64,000 bases of DNA from Termitomyces sp. T153 (Eukaryota; Basidiomycota; Agaricomycetes; Agaricales; Lyophyllaceae): the NCBI GenBank assembly GCA_018296165.2, contig JACKQL020000133.1, positions 51,400 to 115,399 of the forward strand, read 5' to 3'. The translations under genes and the position numbers were made by a program. Within the stretch, counting starts at the first letter, position 1, and the number at the start of each line of letters is the position of its first letter. The notes beneath the pieces were generated by a model. The model was not told the origin of the DNA. It did not search any database and saw only the letters and a list, made by a program, of their open reading frames with translations. This document shows, one piece after another, positions 10,727 through 21,589 of this stretch.

Positions 10727-11843
10727 TTTAGGCAACATTCTACTCAGGAACTACCCAGTACTCCTGAGAGTTAGAGACAACAGTCTTGCTTTCAGAGTAG
10801 ACTACAACAGTGGCAAGTGACTGATCCTGATGATCGATGTGCAAACAGAGGTAATAGAGCTTCTTCTCATAATGTTGAACAGGTCAATGCTGCTATGCCA
10901 CCTGTGCCACCTGTGCATTTTGATTCTATGGCACAGAGTAGGAGTACTAATGTCCCCCCTATAAATAATGTGGCTTCTGGATTTTCTGAGAGACCTATGA
11001 GGCAGCCAGCTATTGCTGATGATCCTTTTTCTTTCAATGCTCCTGTGGGCCAGAATATATATACCTCCTGTAACACATTTACATCAGGGTTGGGATGCTC
11101 CATTACAAAACCCTATTCCTCACAATGTGCCTGCTGTACCTGTTTTCAGAAGGAATCAGCCTAGACATAGCAGACAAACACATGTGTCTTTTGCTCCTAA
11201 TGTTAATGTTGCATCTACTTCTTCTGGACACAGAAGGATTCCTAGACCACTACATGATATCTCCAGTGGATAAGCTGATCCTGCACTAAATAACTTGACA
11301 AGAGGAGATATTGCTTATAGAGAAATGATGTCTAATTATAATGCATCTCAACAGCAACAAGCACTGGCAGCTTTCAGGAGCAAGAAAGACAAAGAAATGT
11401 TGCTCAGGAACAAAATAGACAGAGGCTTGCTGCTCAACAACAACAGGAATTAGCTGCAGTGAAGCAACAAATGAGACAGAGGCAAGAAAGATATCATCAG
11501 AGATTAGCAGAGGAACAAAGTCTTGCTGCTCAGCAAAGACAGAGACAAGAGAGACATGAGTAGATATTGGCAGAGCAAGATCCTGAACATAGGCCTTTCA
11601 ATCATCTTTTAGCTCAGAGAAATTTACAAGTATGGGAGGGCCAACATATAGCTGATTTAGAAGAAGATTTTGATGGCTTTGCTCAAGATGATCCTGAGCT
11701 GGAAAATATTCATGCAGCCTTTAATAAAATGATGCTGCACTCTTAAAGAGCCTATGGACAATATGAATGATTTTGGAGAACAAATAATAAATGGTTTAGA
11801 TCCTCATAATGACATACCTGCTGAAGATGACTTGTAAGATGTT
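10727..11843 (+). pseudogene. Helitron ORF, N-terminal accessory region (copy 2)
   Basis: After a possible intron the frame reads RLQQWQVTDPDD around 10797-10831, the counterpart of the copy-1 start at 4742. It continues with proline-rich sequence, one GWDAPLQNPIPHNVP repeat near 11085 (copy 1 has three) and a long glutamine-rich probable coiled coil (11340-11570). It ends with HIADLEEDFDGF near 11645. Several stops and at least two frame changes break it. Its role in transposition is unknown. Confidence 0.75.
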
Positions 11844-12629
11844 GATCCTATTGAACATAGACCAGAAGAACAATTTGAACCTCTACCTGATAATAATCCA
11901 CTAGCAGAACTACTGGAACCTCCTGTCATTCCTGTTATTCTACAAATTGTACAACAGCCTGGCCCTATTCAGCCTATTCCAAGAGGAAGACAGCTTTATT
12001 TAAATGAACCCCCATCTCATTACCTTGTTCCTATGAGTGTCATATGTCCACACTGCCATGCTCTACATTTTGATGCAGAAAAGTTCTCTAAATCTACTAG
12101 AAACAATCCAAAATTTGGCATGTGCTGCTTACAAGGCCAAGTGGGTTTGCCCAGACTTGAAGATGGTCCACCAGAGCTATTAAACTTACTCCATGGCTAC
12201 CATCCCCTTTCCAATACTTTTAAAGCATCCATCTGTCAATATAATGCAACCTTTGCATTCACATCTCTGGGAGTTAAAATTGATCATGCTATCTATCACC
12301 AATGCTCCTGGACCTTACTGCTTTAGAATCAATGGAGAACTCCATCATCTCACAGGTGCCTTGCTTCCTACTCAAGGCAATCATCTTGTATATACACAAC
12401 TCTATTTCTATGACCACAATGAGCAATTAGCTTTTTATCAACAAAACAATCCAACATTAGATTCTCAAATAATTCTTGGTAGAGTCAATCCATTTGTTGA
12501 TTTACACAAGCAGGCCAGGCACATTATAATAGAAGTTCTCAAAGGCCACCTACAAAGGCCATTGATTACTTTAGTAAAGAACTCTAGGAACTAAGGCTGC
12601 ATTACTCTGGAGTGGAAAGCTATTTCAGC
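11844..12629 (+). pseudogene. Helitron ORF, helitron-like N domain (copy 2)
   Basis: The block at 12033 reads ICPHCHALHFDAEKF, then FGMCCLQGQVGLPRLEDGPP, then SICQYNATFAFTSLGVKID. This is the standard CxxC..CC pattern of the Helitron-like N domain. A frame change near 12190-12310 leads into NAPGPYCFRINGELHHLTG and NPFVDLHKQARHIII. It is interrupted at 12634 by a solo LTR. Joining 12634 to 13886 (one AATAT copy removed) keeps the frame: LFQQY continues into VVDAWASVEQ. Confidence 0.88.
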
Positions 12630-12789
12630 AATATTATAAGGGAAACCTCTGGAGGCTGTGGCTCAATCACACAATGAGCAAAGGGAGATCCAAAGTCTAT
12701 TCAGCACAGCACAATGTCTACAAGTAGGACTACACACATGGTAGAGAGAGATCCAAAGAGAACAAGTCTGAGGATCTCCAATGCCAGGG

Positions 12790-13714
12790 GGGGTGCAGTG
12801 GCTCAGCTGGCACCATCACATCCCAAAGTGGGTCACATGATCTGTGAGTGCAAGGTTGGGGTTTTGACTCTGGCTGAGTGCACCTGTGTGGAAAACACCT
12901 TAGACACCATGTGGGTTCTTCAACACCACCAGAAAGCCACTGCCCACATATGTTGATTAGGAAGGCTTTGTTGGTCAGGCTGCCCCAGAACAACCAATCA
13001 GCATGTGATACAATGAGGCATGGTGACCACCATACTTGTGACCAGATGACAAAAACAGATTGTTTTCCTGGCTCAATGGATTTGGGAGAGGGTCTCAGAG
13101 TCCTTGCTGACCAATCGGGTCAAGGTATGGGTAGGTGAGAGGATAGGAGTCAATAGTTCAATCAGGCTGCCAAAGTTACTGTGTGGTCCATCAGATGGTT
13201 CAGTGAGGTAATTACCACAGTTGCCAGTTTGATTGGGTGCCTAGCCAATTGGTGCAGCATGTCTGTCACTAGGTAGCCCACTGGCCATTCTGTTGCAGGT
13301 TCTGAATCCCAGGATCAATCTTCCAAAAGTATCATCTAGGTGTGGGGAAGGGTGTGTCATGATACCCTTACTGGTGTGATGGAATGGGAGCTTAGAGCTG
13401 GAGCAGCATTCTTCATGGGACAAACCAACACACACTCAGTAAGCCCTGCTGAGTATAGCTGGGTTCAGAAAATTGGGATGGCACATTAACAGCAGATGGT
13501 GTGGGACTTAGGGTGGGAAGTAGTATGGACTCTGACAAAGTCAAATTGTAGTAAAGTGGCTATGAGGTGTAACTGGCATCAGCTGAAAAGGGATCAGGCC
13601 AGAGAACTAGCCAGAGTGTCCGTAATTACCACCCCCCATTATGTACTGTGGGACCTAGGACACAATGTTCAAGGATTACTCCATGTAAAAATAGGTCTCA
13701 AAGGAAATAAAATG

Positions 13715-13747
<33 letters not shown>
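12790..13747 (+). mobile_element. tRNA-type SINE-like retroelement with (CT)n tail
   Basis: It is flanked by a 14-bp direct repeat CTCCAATGCCAGGG (12776-12789 and 13748-13761). The head carries a good RNA polymerase III A box, TGGCTCAGCTGG (12799-12810), and a weaker B box near 12860 (GGTTTTGACTC). The 3' end is GAAATAAAATGAAT followed by a CT repeat (13717-13750). A second, 5'-truncated copy at 29005-29550 ends in the same AAATAAAATGAAT but has a CAT tail. A long duplication, Pol III-like head, truncation and a simple-repeat tail indicate LINE-driven retroposition. At about 960 bp it is long for a SINE. Confidence 0.82.

Positions 13748-13750
<3 letters not shown>
13717..13750. repeat. (CT)n microsatellite, SINE tail
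   Basis: Seventeen CT units directly after AAATAAAATGAAT, ending at the target duplication. Confidence 0.95.
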
Positions 13751-13752
<2 letters not shown>

Positions 13753-13880
13753 ATGCCAGGGTTTAGAAAATCTACTCAAAGTCATGTGACCTTGCCATGT
13801 GGCTTCTGTGCAGAATGCACATGGCAACTGACCATATGACCAATCACATGACCAAAGCATGCATCAGCAGTTCCCTAACA

Positions 13881-15672
13881 AATATGTTGTTGATGCATGG
13901 GCCTCAGTTGAACAAAGCAGATTGAATTGGGTTCAACACAATTAGAAGAAGATTAGAGCTGAAGTTTATCAGGGAGTAGTGGATGCTGCTGCTGGAGATG
14001 AAGAAGTTACTCCACAAAGCTGTCAAGTCATTCTTCCTTCTTCTTATACTGGAAGTGAACAACAGATGTAGCAATTATTTTAGGATTCTATGGCTATTTT
14101 CAGGCATTTTTGTAAACATAATCTCTCCTTGACTATGCCTGCCAATCTAAAGTGGTTAGAAAAGAAGCTCTCTTGAAGGAACTTACAGTCAATGGAAAAA
14201 ATCAAACAGCTGCTGATCAATCTGATATTGTAGCCAGAGTCTTTTAACTCAAAAAAAATGCTGTAGTGGAGAAGATCAAAGAAGGTCTTTCTAACAGATG
14301 TGTGACACATGTCCATACTATTAAAGTCCAAAAGAGAGGACTTCCACACATGCATATCTTTATTGTTTTCCCATAATCATTAAAGGATTAAGGATGCATC
14401 TGATGTGAATTCTATTGTCTCTGCACAAATTCCAGATCCAGTGGCTCAGCCTCAATTATGTCAGGTATTGACTTTGTTTAAATCTTTATTCCAGCTACTG
14501 AACTTTACTATTAGGTTGTTACTACCAATATGGTCCATGGTCCATGTGGACTTGCTCATCCTAATGCAAAGTGCATGGTAGATGGCAAATGTTCCAAGTG
14601 ATATCCCAAGGAATTTCAAGAAACTACTCTGTATGGTGATGATGGCTATCCACAATATGCCAGACCTAACAATGGCTGTTTTTTTGAAAAAAATGGCCAT
14701 CATTATGACAATTGTGATGTTGTTCTATATAATCCTTATCTCTCAGCCAAGTATCAATGCCACATCAATGTAGAGGTTTGTGCCTCAGTGGAAGCCATCA
14801 AGTACATTCACAAATACATCTACAAAGTTCATGATAGGACAACTCTAGAAATTTCTGGAGAGCAAAGGGATGAAAACAAGGAATACTTGGATGCTAGATA
14901 TGTCTTAGCAGCTGAATCTGGATGGCACATCTTTGAATTCAACATACATGGAGAATATCCTCCTATGTATTGATTATCTGTGCATTTGGAGGGCAAACAT
15001 GAAGTCTACTTTCAGGATAATGAACCTTTGGAAGTGATAGCTGCTAGGCCTAATGCAAGCAAGACCACACTCACTGCTTGGTTTGAAGCCAATGCCAAAT
15101 TCCCTAAAAACAATACTACTGATCAGAATTTTCCAACAAAGTTTGTCTATGATGCTTCTAAAAGGACTTGGAAAGAGAAGCAAAGAGGAACAGCTATTGG
15201 AAGGATGTACTTTGCTTCACCTAAGCAGGGAGAAAGGTTCTATCTCAGAATGCTCCTCACAGTCATGGCCAATGCAACATCATGGGCTGATCTTAGGACA
15301 GTCAATGGTCATATCTATCCAACCTACAAGGAAGCATGCAAGGCTCTTGGTCTTTTGGAAGATGATGCAGAATGGAGGCAATGTCTTGCTGAAGCTGCTC
15401 CAATCCAACCACGATCAGCTCTCAGACAGCTCTTTTGCACTATCCTATTTCACTGTGTTCCTATCACTCCACAAGCTCTATGGGATGAATTCAAGCACTT
15501 CATTTGTAATGATCTTTGACACAGATTAGACAATATATGGCAGTATAAGGGCAGAGTCTTTACTGATGATGATATCCATGACTATGGCCTTCATCTCATT
15601 GAGGACAACTTGAAGAATTTTGGCAAGACTCTTCAAGACTGTAATGGAGTGCCCATTACCCCTCAGTAGCAA
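13881..15672 (+). pseudogene. Helitron Rep domain and linker (copy 2)
   Basis: The frame reads VVDAWASVEQSRLNW at the start. The HUH motif is GLPHMHI with histidines at 14347-14349 and 14353-14355. The two catalytic tyrosines are in KYIHKYIYK (codons at 14803 and 14815). Then come YLDARYVLAAESGWHIFEF and HLEGKHEVYFQDNEPLEV, and the linker that in Helitrons leads to the PIF1 helicase (EAAPIQ..ALRQLFCTILF, IHDYGLHLIEDNLKNFGK). In an intact protein this domain nicks and joins single strands in rolling-circle transposition. Stops and frameshifts are scattered; the helicase is missing. Confidence 0.92.
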
Positions 15673-15680
15673 TACTCTTC

Positions 15681-15820
15681 ATGATGCTACCTTTAAATAC
15701 TTGTATTGTAATTATGTAAGGCAGCACCTTACTTCATATTTCATAGATAAGACTGACCAACTGGTTTTCACTTATGAGGTGTGAACTATAAGCTGCACAA
15801 ACCATAATGGAAACATTACA
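15681..15820 (+). repeat. LTR family A, 5'-truncated copy
   Basis: It runs from ATGATGCTACC (second arm of the first hairpin seen in other copies) through GTAAGGCAGCACCTTAC (15716-15732) to TAATGGAAACATTACA (15820). It matches the LTRs at 40473-40674 and 56385-56602. It precedes a gypsy gag in the same orientation, so it is probably the remains of that element's 5' LTR. Confidence 0.78.
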
Positions 15821-15941
15821 TTCTTTCAAGTCAAATGAGCATGTACTTGTTTGCAAAGCAAGAAGCTGAACTTTCAAAAAAGAAGTTCACTGCCACAAGT
15901 TACAATTAGAACATTAAAAATTTTAACATTCACCTTCTGCA

Positions 15942-18666
15942 ATGGGCACAATGGTGACCATGGAAGGTCAGGTCTTTGTGCCTAGGTCCAAACCACAGTT
16001 TGATGGAACAGTGCAAATTACTCCACATGAACCAATGGGTGTTGCCACATCACACCATGGCATAGGAAGAGAAAGTGGAGTGATGCCAGGAGGACTGCCA
16101 GCAGTTACTCCTGTCCAACTATTCTTGGGTAGTCTGATGAGCTCCACAACAGAGGGTACTCAAGTGCCCACTATTTGAATGTACCCAATGGTAGAGCTGG
16201 AGGGTGCAGTGAGGGCAGTGAGCAAAGGCAAAAACCCCTTGCATGTGCCTACTGCACTGCAAATAGAAGGTTTGAGATCCTTCCCAGAGGCCATGGGAGG
16301 TCATAGTGACTCTTCAATGGTGATTACATTGCTGAGAAGTGAGGAAGATGCTCTTCACAGGGCCTGCAGTCCTGTTTGATTGCAAGCTGGATCGATGCTG
16401 GGCTTATGCACAGCAGGTCCTTCAGCATTCATTGAGATGATTTCAGAGGAAGTTGGAGACACCTCAGACATGGATAGTGAAGCAAACCCAGATAACATTC
16501 TCTGTAAATGAGTGGCGGTATTCTAGCATTGGGTTGAGGTCCCAAAGACTTCAACTCAGCAACACTGAACTGCAAGAGTAGCTAAGCATATGGCAATTGA
16601 GCAGTCATTGGGTGAGGGAATCATCCCAACTGACCCAGTAAAGTTCATGGAGCTTTATATGACTTTTCTAGCACTGGAGGTAGCAGACTACCTCCAATGG
16701 AAGAAGTTATGGGGATTGCAGGCATTGTCTGCAATGCCTTTGCTATTTGTAGGTGGGGATTGTTTACTCCCACTGTCCCTGGTCAACAAAGCATTGAACC
16801 TATTACAGGCACTACAACAGCCTGGAGAGATACCATGTGACTATGCAGCAAGACAGGCTGTGGTAGACTGTCAGAGATGGGCTACATTGGGTGCAATTGT
16901 AGTCCCTGACCTAGCTTCTACAGAGGCTGGGTCAGTGATTACTGTCAAGCAATCTGTGATGCATCATAGACCTACTGGGTCTATGCATAGGGCATTGATC
17001 TGGGAAGATAGAATTGCATTGCAGCAATTCTGCAACAGTGATATAGAGGACTTTGGACAGTCCTATGTGGATGACCAAGGGGTGGTGTTCCAGGAAAATA
17101 CCACCTATGATGAATGGTTTGAAGGTTAAGTTCCACCAGAATGTACTATGCCCATTAAGATGGAAGAGCAAGATTCTCACTCTCCCCTGATAGATGGGCA
17201 TGTTGGGACTATGAATAGCCCTGCTGTGCATCAACATCCAACTGACCAGGGAGGAAACATCTCCCCAAGTTGGTCTGGTGACTCAGCCATGAGTGGAGTA
17301 GATCCAGGATGAGGATCACTTGGAGCTGATTCTATGTTCACTCCACTCTCAACACTATGTTATGGACTGCCTGGGCCAGGAGGTGGTGGTGGGGAACCTG
17401 GAAGAGGACTGCCTTTTCCTGGTTAAGGACCATCACTGCTCTCAAGAGGAGGTTTGCCAGATCCAAATGGACCAGGCAATGGTCCAGCAGATGAAAAGGA
17501 TGATGTGGTTCATTGAGCTGGTAGGAGGACTACAATTCTTTCAGTGAGACAGCCATGGCAGTTTTCAATGCTGTTGCAACATCATGGACAATTCACCACA
17601 CCTGGAGTGGAGCAGGCCCATGAGTATTGCCACCAGACAATGCATGATGGTCTATTGGCAGTGATAGAGCAGTTGCTTGCTGTTCAACTGGTGATCTCAG
17701 AAGGACTCAAGCCTAGAAGGAGTGATCCATCAAAGACAATCACCCCATATGCTGGATCTGCTAAGTTCAGCAAACTTGAAGACTGGCTAATGAGCATCTG
17801 TGTATTGTATACAGTAGCCCAGTATGGTGGAGATGGGTGCAATTGCAAGAAAGTCCTGATTCTTATGGACTTCCTAGCTGCAGGCATGCTGAAATGGTAC
17901 CTATGACATGTAATACCTATCAATAGGGCCTATTTCCACTGGAGATTAAAGGATGTGATCCTTGGATTGTCAATTTGTACAGCCCTCAACAATGCAGGAT
18001 GCATGTGATACATCCTGTGATGTGGTATATGCAGCCAAAGAGGGAGTGCAAGGCTTTTATGATGCCTTGCTTGATCATGCTCAAAACATGGCTGTGTTCC
18101 CTGACAAATTCACAATTTGTGAGTGATTTTGAAGGGGATATTCTCTGACATGCTTGTTGTGTTGATACATGGCAGTGGACTTGCTCCCAAAGTGAACACA
18201 GTTGAGGAGCTTGTCTTGGAGGCAAAAGCCTATGAGAATAGCATCAAAACTACTGCACACTACTGTAAATGTGGCATCAAGGCCTATGCAACCACAAGTC
18301 AGTCTGGGCCTAGGCCCTTGCCAAACTGCAGGTGCAGTACAGGCAGCAAGAAAACATCTCACTACAGGGAAAAATGTAGTGGCCATAGGACCTGGCAAAC
18401 CAGGTAGGGATGCCAGGAAATCTACTAACTGTTACAAGTGTGGAAAGGTTGGACATTTTGCCTGTGAATGCAAGGAGCTGGCTGAGCCAGCTCCTTCAGT
18501 GTTTATGCAAGTGACACATACTGCTGCTCCTTTTAATATGGGAGATGCAAACAATGAGCAGCAGGGTAGGGCACTACAAGTGCATGTGTCAGACATTGTA
18601 GCAGAACATGTTTTGTATTGTATGCTACATGTCCAGTGGAGTCATCTGCATTGTAGCAGAAGTTAA
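15942..18666 (+). pseudogene. Ty3/gypsy gag remnant with CCHC zinc knuckle
   Basis: Pieces in three frames give a gag polyprotein: an N-terminal region (16590-17129), the capsid part (ITPYAGSAKFSKLEDWLMSI near 17740, then VLILMDFLAAGMLKWY), the later capsid helices (LDHAQNMAVFPDKFTI near 18075, then GLAPKVNTVEELVLEAK) and a zinc knuckle CYKCGKVGHFACEC (18430-18471; CX2CX4HX4C). Gag forms the virus-like particle and the knuckle binds element RNA. Several stops and frameshifts break it. A family-A LTR end lies 120 bp upstream. No protease or RT follows; tandem repeats begin at 18667. Confidence 0.85.
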
Positions 18667-19080
18667 CAATGTTACATCTGCAATGGTGCCATTGCAATGT
18701 TACAATGTGTTGTCATAAACACTCTGAGTGGACATCTTTGACTGCCCTCTTGGTTCACAGAAGTAGTACATTGTATTGTTGTCAACAGTATCAGTGGACA
18801 TTTGCTGTCTGCTTTCCATTGTTATATCACATCCATTGCAAAAAGCAGTTTTGTTAACTAGTGTGTGCCATCATATGACTCTTTCTGTTGTCTCTGCTTT
18901 CCATTGCTATATGACATCCATTGCCAAAAGTAGTTCTGTTAGCCAGCTTTTTAGGCTGCTCCATTGTTGATTTTTTTTTCCATTGCTGGATCCCATCACA
19001 AAAGCATATCCATTTACAGATGTGTTTCTGTTCAAAAGCTCTTGGTTTGTCTGTATAAATATCTGTCAAAGTGTTAGGCA
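18667..19080. repeat. Degenerate tandem repeat, unit about 86 bp
   Basis: TGCTTTCCATTGTTATATCACATCCATTGC at about 18810 recurs as a near copy at about 18896, each followed by an AAAAG(C/T)AGTT(T/C)TGTTA block. Shorter CATTGCAATGTTACA-like copies lie before it. No gene is apparent. Confidence 0.6.
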
Positions 19081-19189
19081 TGGAAAGCCATCACAGAACC
19101 ATTTATCCATTGCAAGCCCAGTGGAAATGACCATGCCAATGATTGGGGCACTCTGCAAATGATTCATCAAAATATCATTCTTAGAACAG

Positions 19190-20010
19190 TATCATGGCTT
19201 AGTGGTTCAAAATGCCATCAGGTTATACTTCTCTCTGTCAGGAGGAAGGTTCAACACCCTGATCTGACAATTGTCTACTAATTTGGTCTTTTATTTTATT
19301 TATTGCACTTTTTCTCCTGTGCTCTAACTGATGTTTAGGCACACTCTGAAGCAAAATGCTCTCATGGTTTGGGTATTTAGGCTGGCTACCTGCCAAATCC
19401 TTGATTGCTGCAGTGCTCTACAGATGCTCTTAATTTGCTTGATATAGCAGGCTCATGTGACTTAATGGGTTTGAATGTTAGAGATCTGCTGATGTCTGCA
19501 GACTCATATGCTTAGGTTGAGGGTTTGAATCCCTTGCTTGACATTTTGGTATGGAAACTTTTTTTAGTCATCATTTTGATCAACCATTGTTTGTTTCATG
19601 ATTAACTTGCCTGATATAACAGGCCCTTGTAGTTTAATGGGTTAGAACATTAGCACTCTGCCAATGTCTGCAGTCTCATATGCTCAGGTTGAGGGTTTGA
19701 ATCCCTTGCTTGACATTCATTGTCTATAAATTTGTTTTTAATTGTCCACTCTTTGCTACAACATATGCTTGTAGCCAGCTTATCTTTCCAAAGCACTATG
19801 CTTTAGTGGTTTGAATTCCTTGCTTGACATTCTGTAGTTGACAAAAGGTTTTTTAGTCATCATTTCAATTGACAATTGTTTGTTCCAGCAAATGCCTATA
19901 ATGACATGTTATTGGGAGCCACTATGGATCAGTGATTTGGATTGTTGGTTAAGCCACACTCCAACTGTTAAGCATAGGGTTCAACTCCCTCCCCTTGACC
20001 TAGCAATTTG
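19190..20010 (+). repeat. Array of five tRNA-like units (A box + B box)
   Basis: The array has: a unit at 19190-19262 with A box TGGCTTAGTGG and B box GGTTCAACACC; a unit at 19440-19550; a unit at 19612-19720 with A box TAGTTTAATGG (19630) and B box GGTTTGAATCC (19694); a shortened unit at 19795-19835; and a unit at 19917-19992 with GGTTCAACTCC. Units two and three are tandem copies with a 172-bp period and share TTGCTTGACATT downstream. B boxes with TTTGA instead of TTCGA fit CpG decay. I see no convincing full cloverleaf, so I call them tRNA-derived repeats, not tRNA genes. Confidence 0.65.
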
Positions 20011-20130
20011 CAATTAGGTTTTTTCTGTTTGATTTCCACTATTCCACATAACATTTGAATGCTTTAAATGTTTTGTAGCTTCAAGTTTTGTAAATTCCTG
20101 TGGGTGCAACACTTTTTCCTGGTGGCCCAA

Positions 20131-20283
20131 TCTAGTGTATACCTATTTCCACTGCCAGAGGCCTTCCAGCAGCAGCTGCCAGTGGTCCAGTGTATACCTA
20201 TTTCCACTGCCAGAGGCCTTCCAGCCACAGCTGCCAGTGGTCCAGTGTATACTTATTTCTGCTGCTAGAGGCCTTCTGGCAGG
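20131..20283. repeat. 55-bp tandem repeat, about 2.7 copies
   Basis: TGTATACCTATTTCCACTGC..GCCAGTGGTCCAG recurs at 20135, 20190 and, more diverged, 20245. It is followed by CAGGGCTTGGGGATC. A minus-strand frame stays open through it, but this can follow from the repeat length alone. Confidence 0.85.
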
Positions 20284-20429
20284 GCTTGGGGATCTGGTGT
20301 GCCCATTTTCTCTGGGACCACAGTGTACTCTCATTTCTCCTATCAGCAGTGTGGCTGCAGCATCTTTGTTGCATCTTTTCTCTTCATATTTACAGAGATT
20401 CTATCTACATCAATGGCTCCATCCTCCAA

Positions 20430-20881
20430 GTTCTGCTTCCAAATCCAAGAAGAAAGCAGTGTTACTTATATACTCAAAGTCAAGTGGTGTATATGGATCT
20501 TCTGGAAGGGTTCCTACAACACTTGATGTTGTGCTTGATGAAGTTGAACTTTCTGAGAGAACATCAGAAATGTCAGCAAAGTCAGCTGGGGTGAAAGGGC
20601 CAACAGGCCTACATCCACCATGATCTCTTGCTCACTGGAAAGCTTGTTCCATCAGAAACAATTAGGTCTGCCAGGTAAATGATGCAGATTGACTCACATT
20701 TCTGGTATAGCATCTCAATGTGTCTCTTGTCCTCACATGGTATTACTCTTTCATCATATCTTTTCCACTCCTCCACATCATTCCCCTGAGGAATAGGGGG
20801 AGTACCAGATGAACTTTCATCATCTGGTGGAGTCAAGTGGGCCAGTGCATGTTCAGTATCCATTGCAAAGTTGCTGTCCAA
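20430..20881 (-). CDS. Unrecognised coding remnant
   Basis: The minus strand from 20881 reads a 90-codon frame with a protein-like composition: acidic and proline-rich (HLTPPDDESSSGTPPIPQG), then EWKRYDERVIPCEDKRHIEM and LYQKCESICIIYLADLIVSD. The other frame further down (20610-20440) continues with serine- and threonine-rich codons. I do not recognise the family. The region is CpG-poor, so a transposon-borne or captured gene is more likely than a live host gene. The start and end are not established. Confidence 0.3.
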
Positions 20882-21589
20882 CAGATGTGAATCATGATCT
20901 GGAAAAAATTAGCAAGACAGATACAAGACAATTTGATTGAATTGGTGGAACTTGTGGACAGCTGGCTGATGTCCAGTCTGCTGAATGGACATCTGATCCA
21001 GTAGGTCATCTGATCTGGTAGGCCATCTATGGACAGTCTTCAATTGGTCCAAGACAATTCAATGAAGAGACAGACAGTTTTTTAACACAGAGAGAGACTG
21101 ACCTTCTCAGCCAGCCTTCATCCACTCCAGTGGGTGGATGCTGGCTCTGGTGCATTCTTTGAAAGTTTTTCATGTGGGTGAAAGATCATGTGATTCAGTG
21201 TTTGACAAAAATGGAATTGAACAAATGGGCCTACAAAATATCCTTGTCCCATGAGCCCATACCCAATGTCTGCCAGGCACCAGAACCAATATTTTCTCCA
21301 AGTAAAAGATGAACAGAACTACTCTTCACTGCAGATGTGAGGGCAATTTTTGGACCAGATAAGGAAATGTACTGACAAGAGCCAAATTCCCCATTCACAT
21401 TTGCTAAATCCAGACTTCTAATTCCTTCCAGTAGAAAGTTGGAAACTACATAAAAAATTCCTGGAGACCATATAACCAACATAAAGAACCAAGGGCACTC
21501 ATGCAACTGTCTGTTAGAGATGTGGTGTGGCAAACAATGTCAAAGAAAATCAATCAGGAGATAAAAACTTGCTGGGTGTTGAGGATCTT

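Larger units (their letters stand above)
12635..13880 (-). mobile_element. Solo LTR, family C, interrupted by a SINE
   Basis: On the minus strand it runs from TGTTAGGGAACTGC (13880) to CCTCTGGAGG..CCCTTATA (12635). It is flanked by AATAT at 12630-12634 and 13881-13885. Without the 972-bp SINE insertion it would be about 270 bp. The terminal CA reads TA, one substitution. It lies in the Helitron ORF, so it is younger than the Helitron and older than the SINE. Confidence 0.85.
9641..15676 (+). mobile_element. Helitron copy 2, 3'-truncated, with nested insertions
   Basis: It begins TCTATATACTATGGG with the shared GAAAGTGGCTGTGCCT block, about 40 bp after the end of copy 1 and in the same orientation. 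The leader (9641-10720) is T-rich and noncoding. The ORF runs from about 10727 to 15672 in pieces: accessory N-terminus, cysteine-bearing Helitron-like N region, Rep with HUH and two tyrosines, and the linker toward the helicase. No helicase is present; the sequence stops where a family-A LTR fragment begins at 15681. A solo LTR with a SINE inside it occupies 12635-13880. Confidence 0.85.

Noticed and set aside
13669..13860. ORFs through the CT run
   Set aside because: The microsatellite keeps several frames open by itself; no coding meaning.
19190..20010. Functional tRNA genes
   Set aside because: A and B boxes are present, but acceptor and anticodon stems do not pair convincingly and the region is CpG-decayed.
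20135..20623. 162-codon plus-strand ORF
   Set aside because: It is carried by the 55-bp tandem repeat plus adjoining chance frame; the minus strand at 20609-20881 looks more protein-like and no domain is seen.
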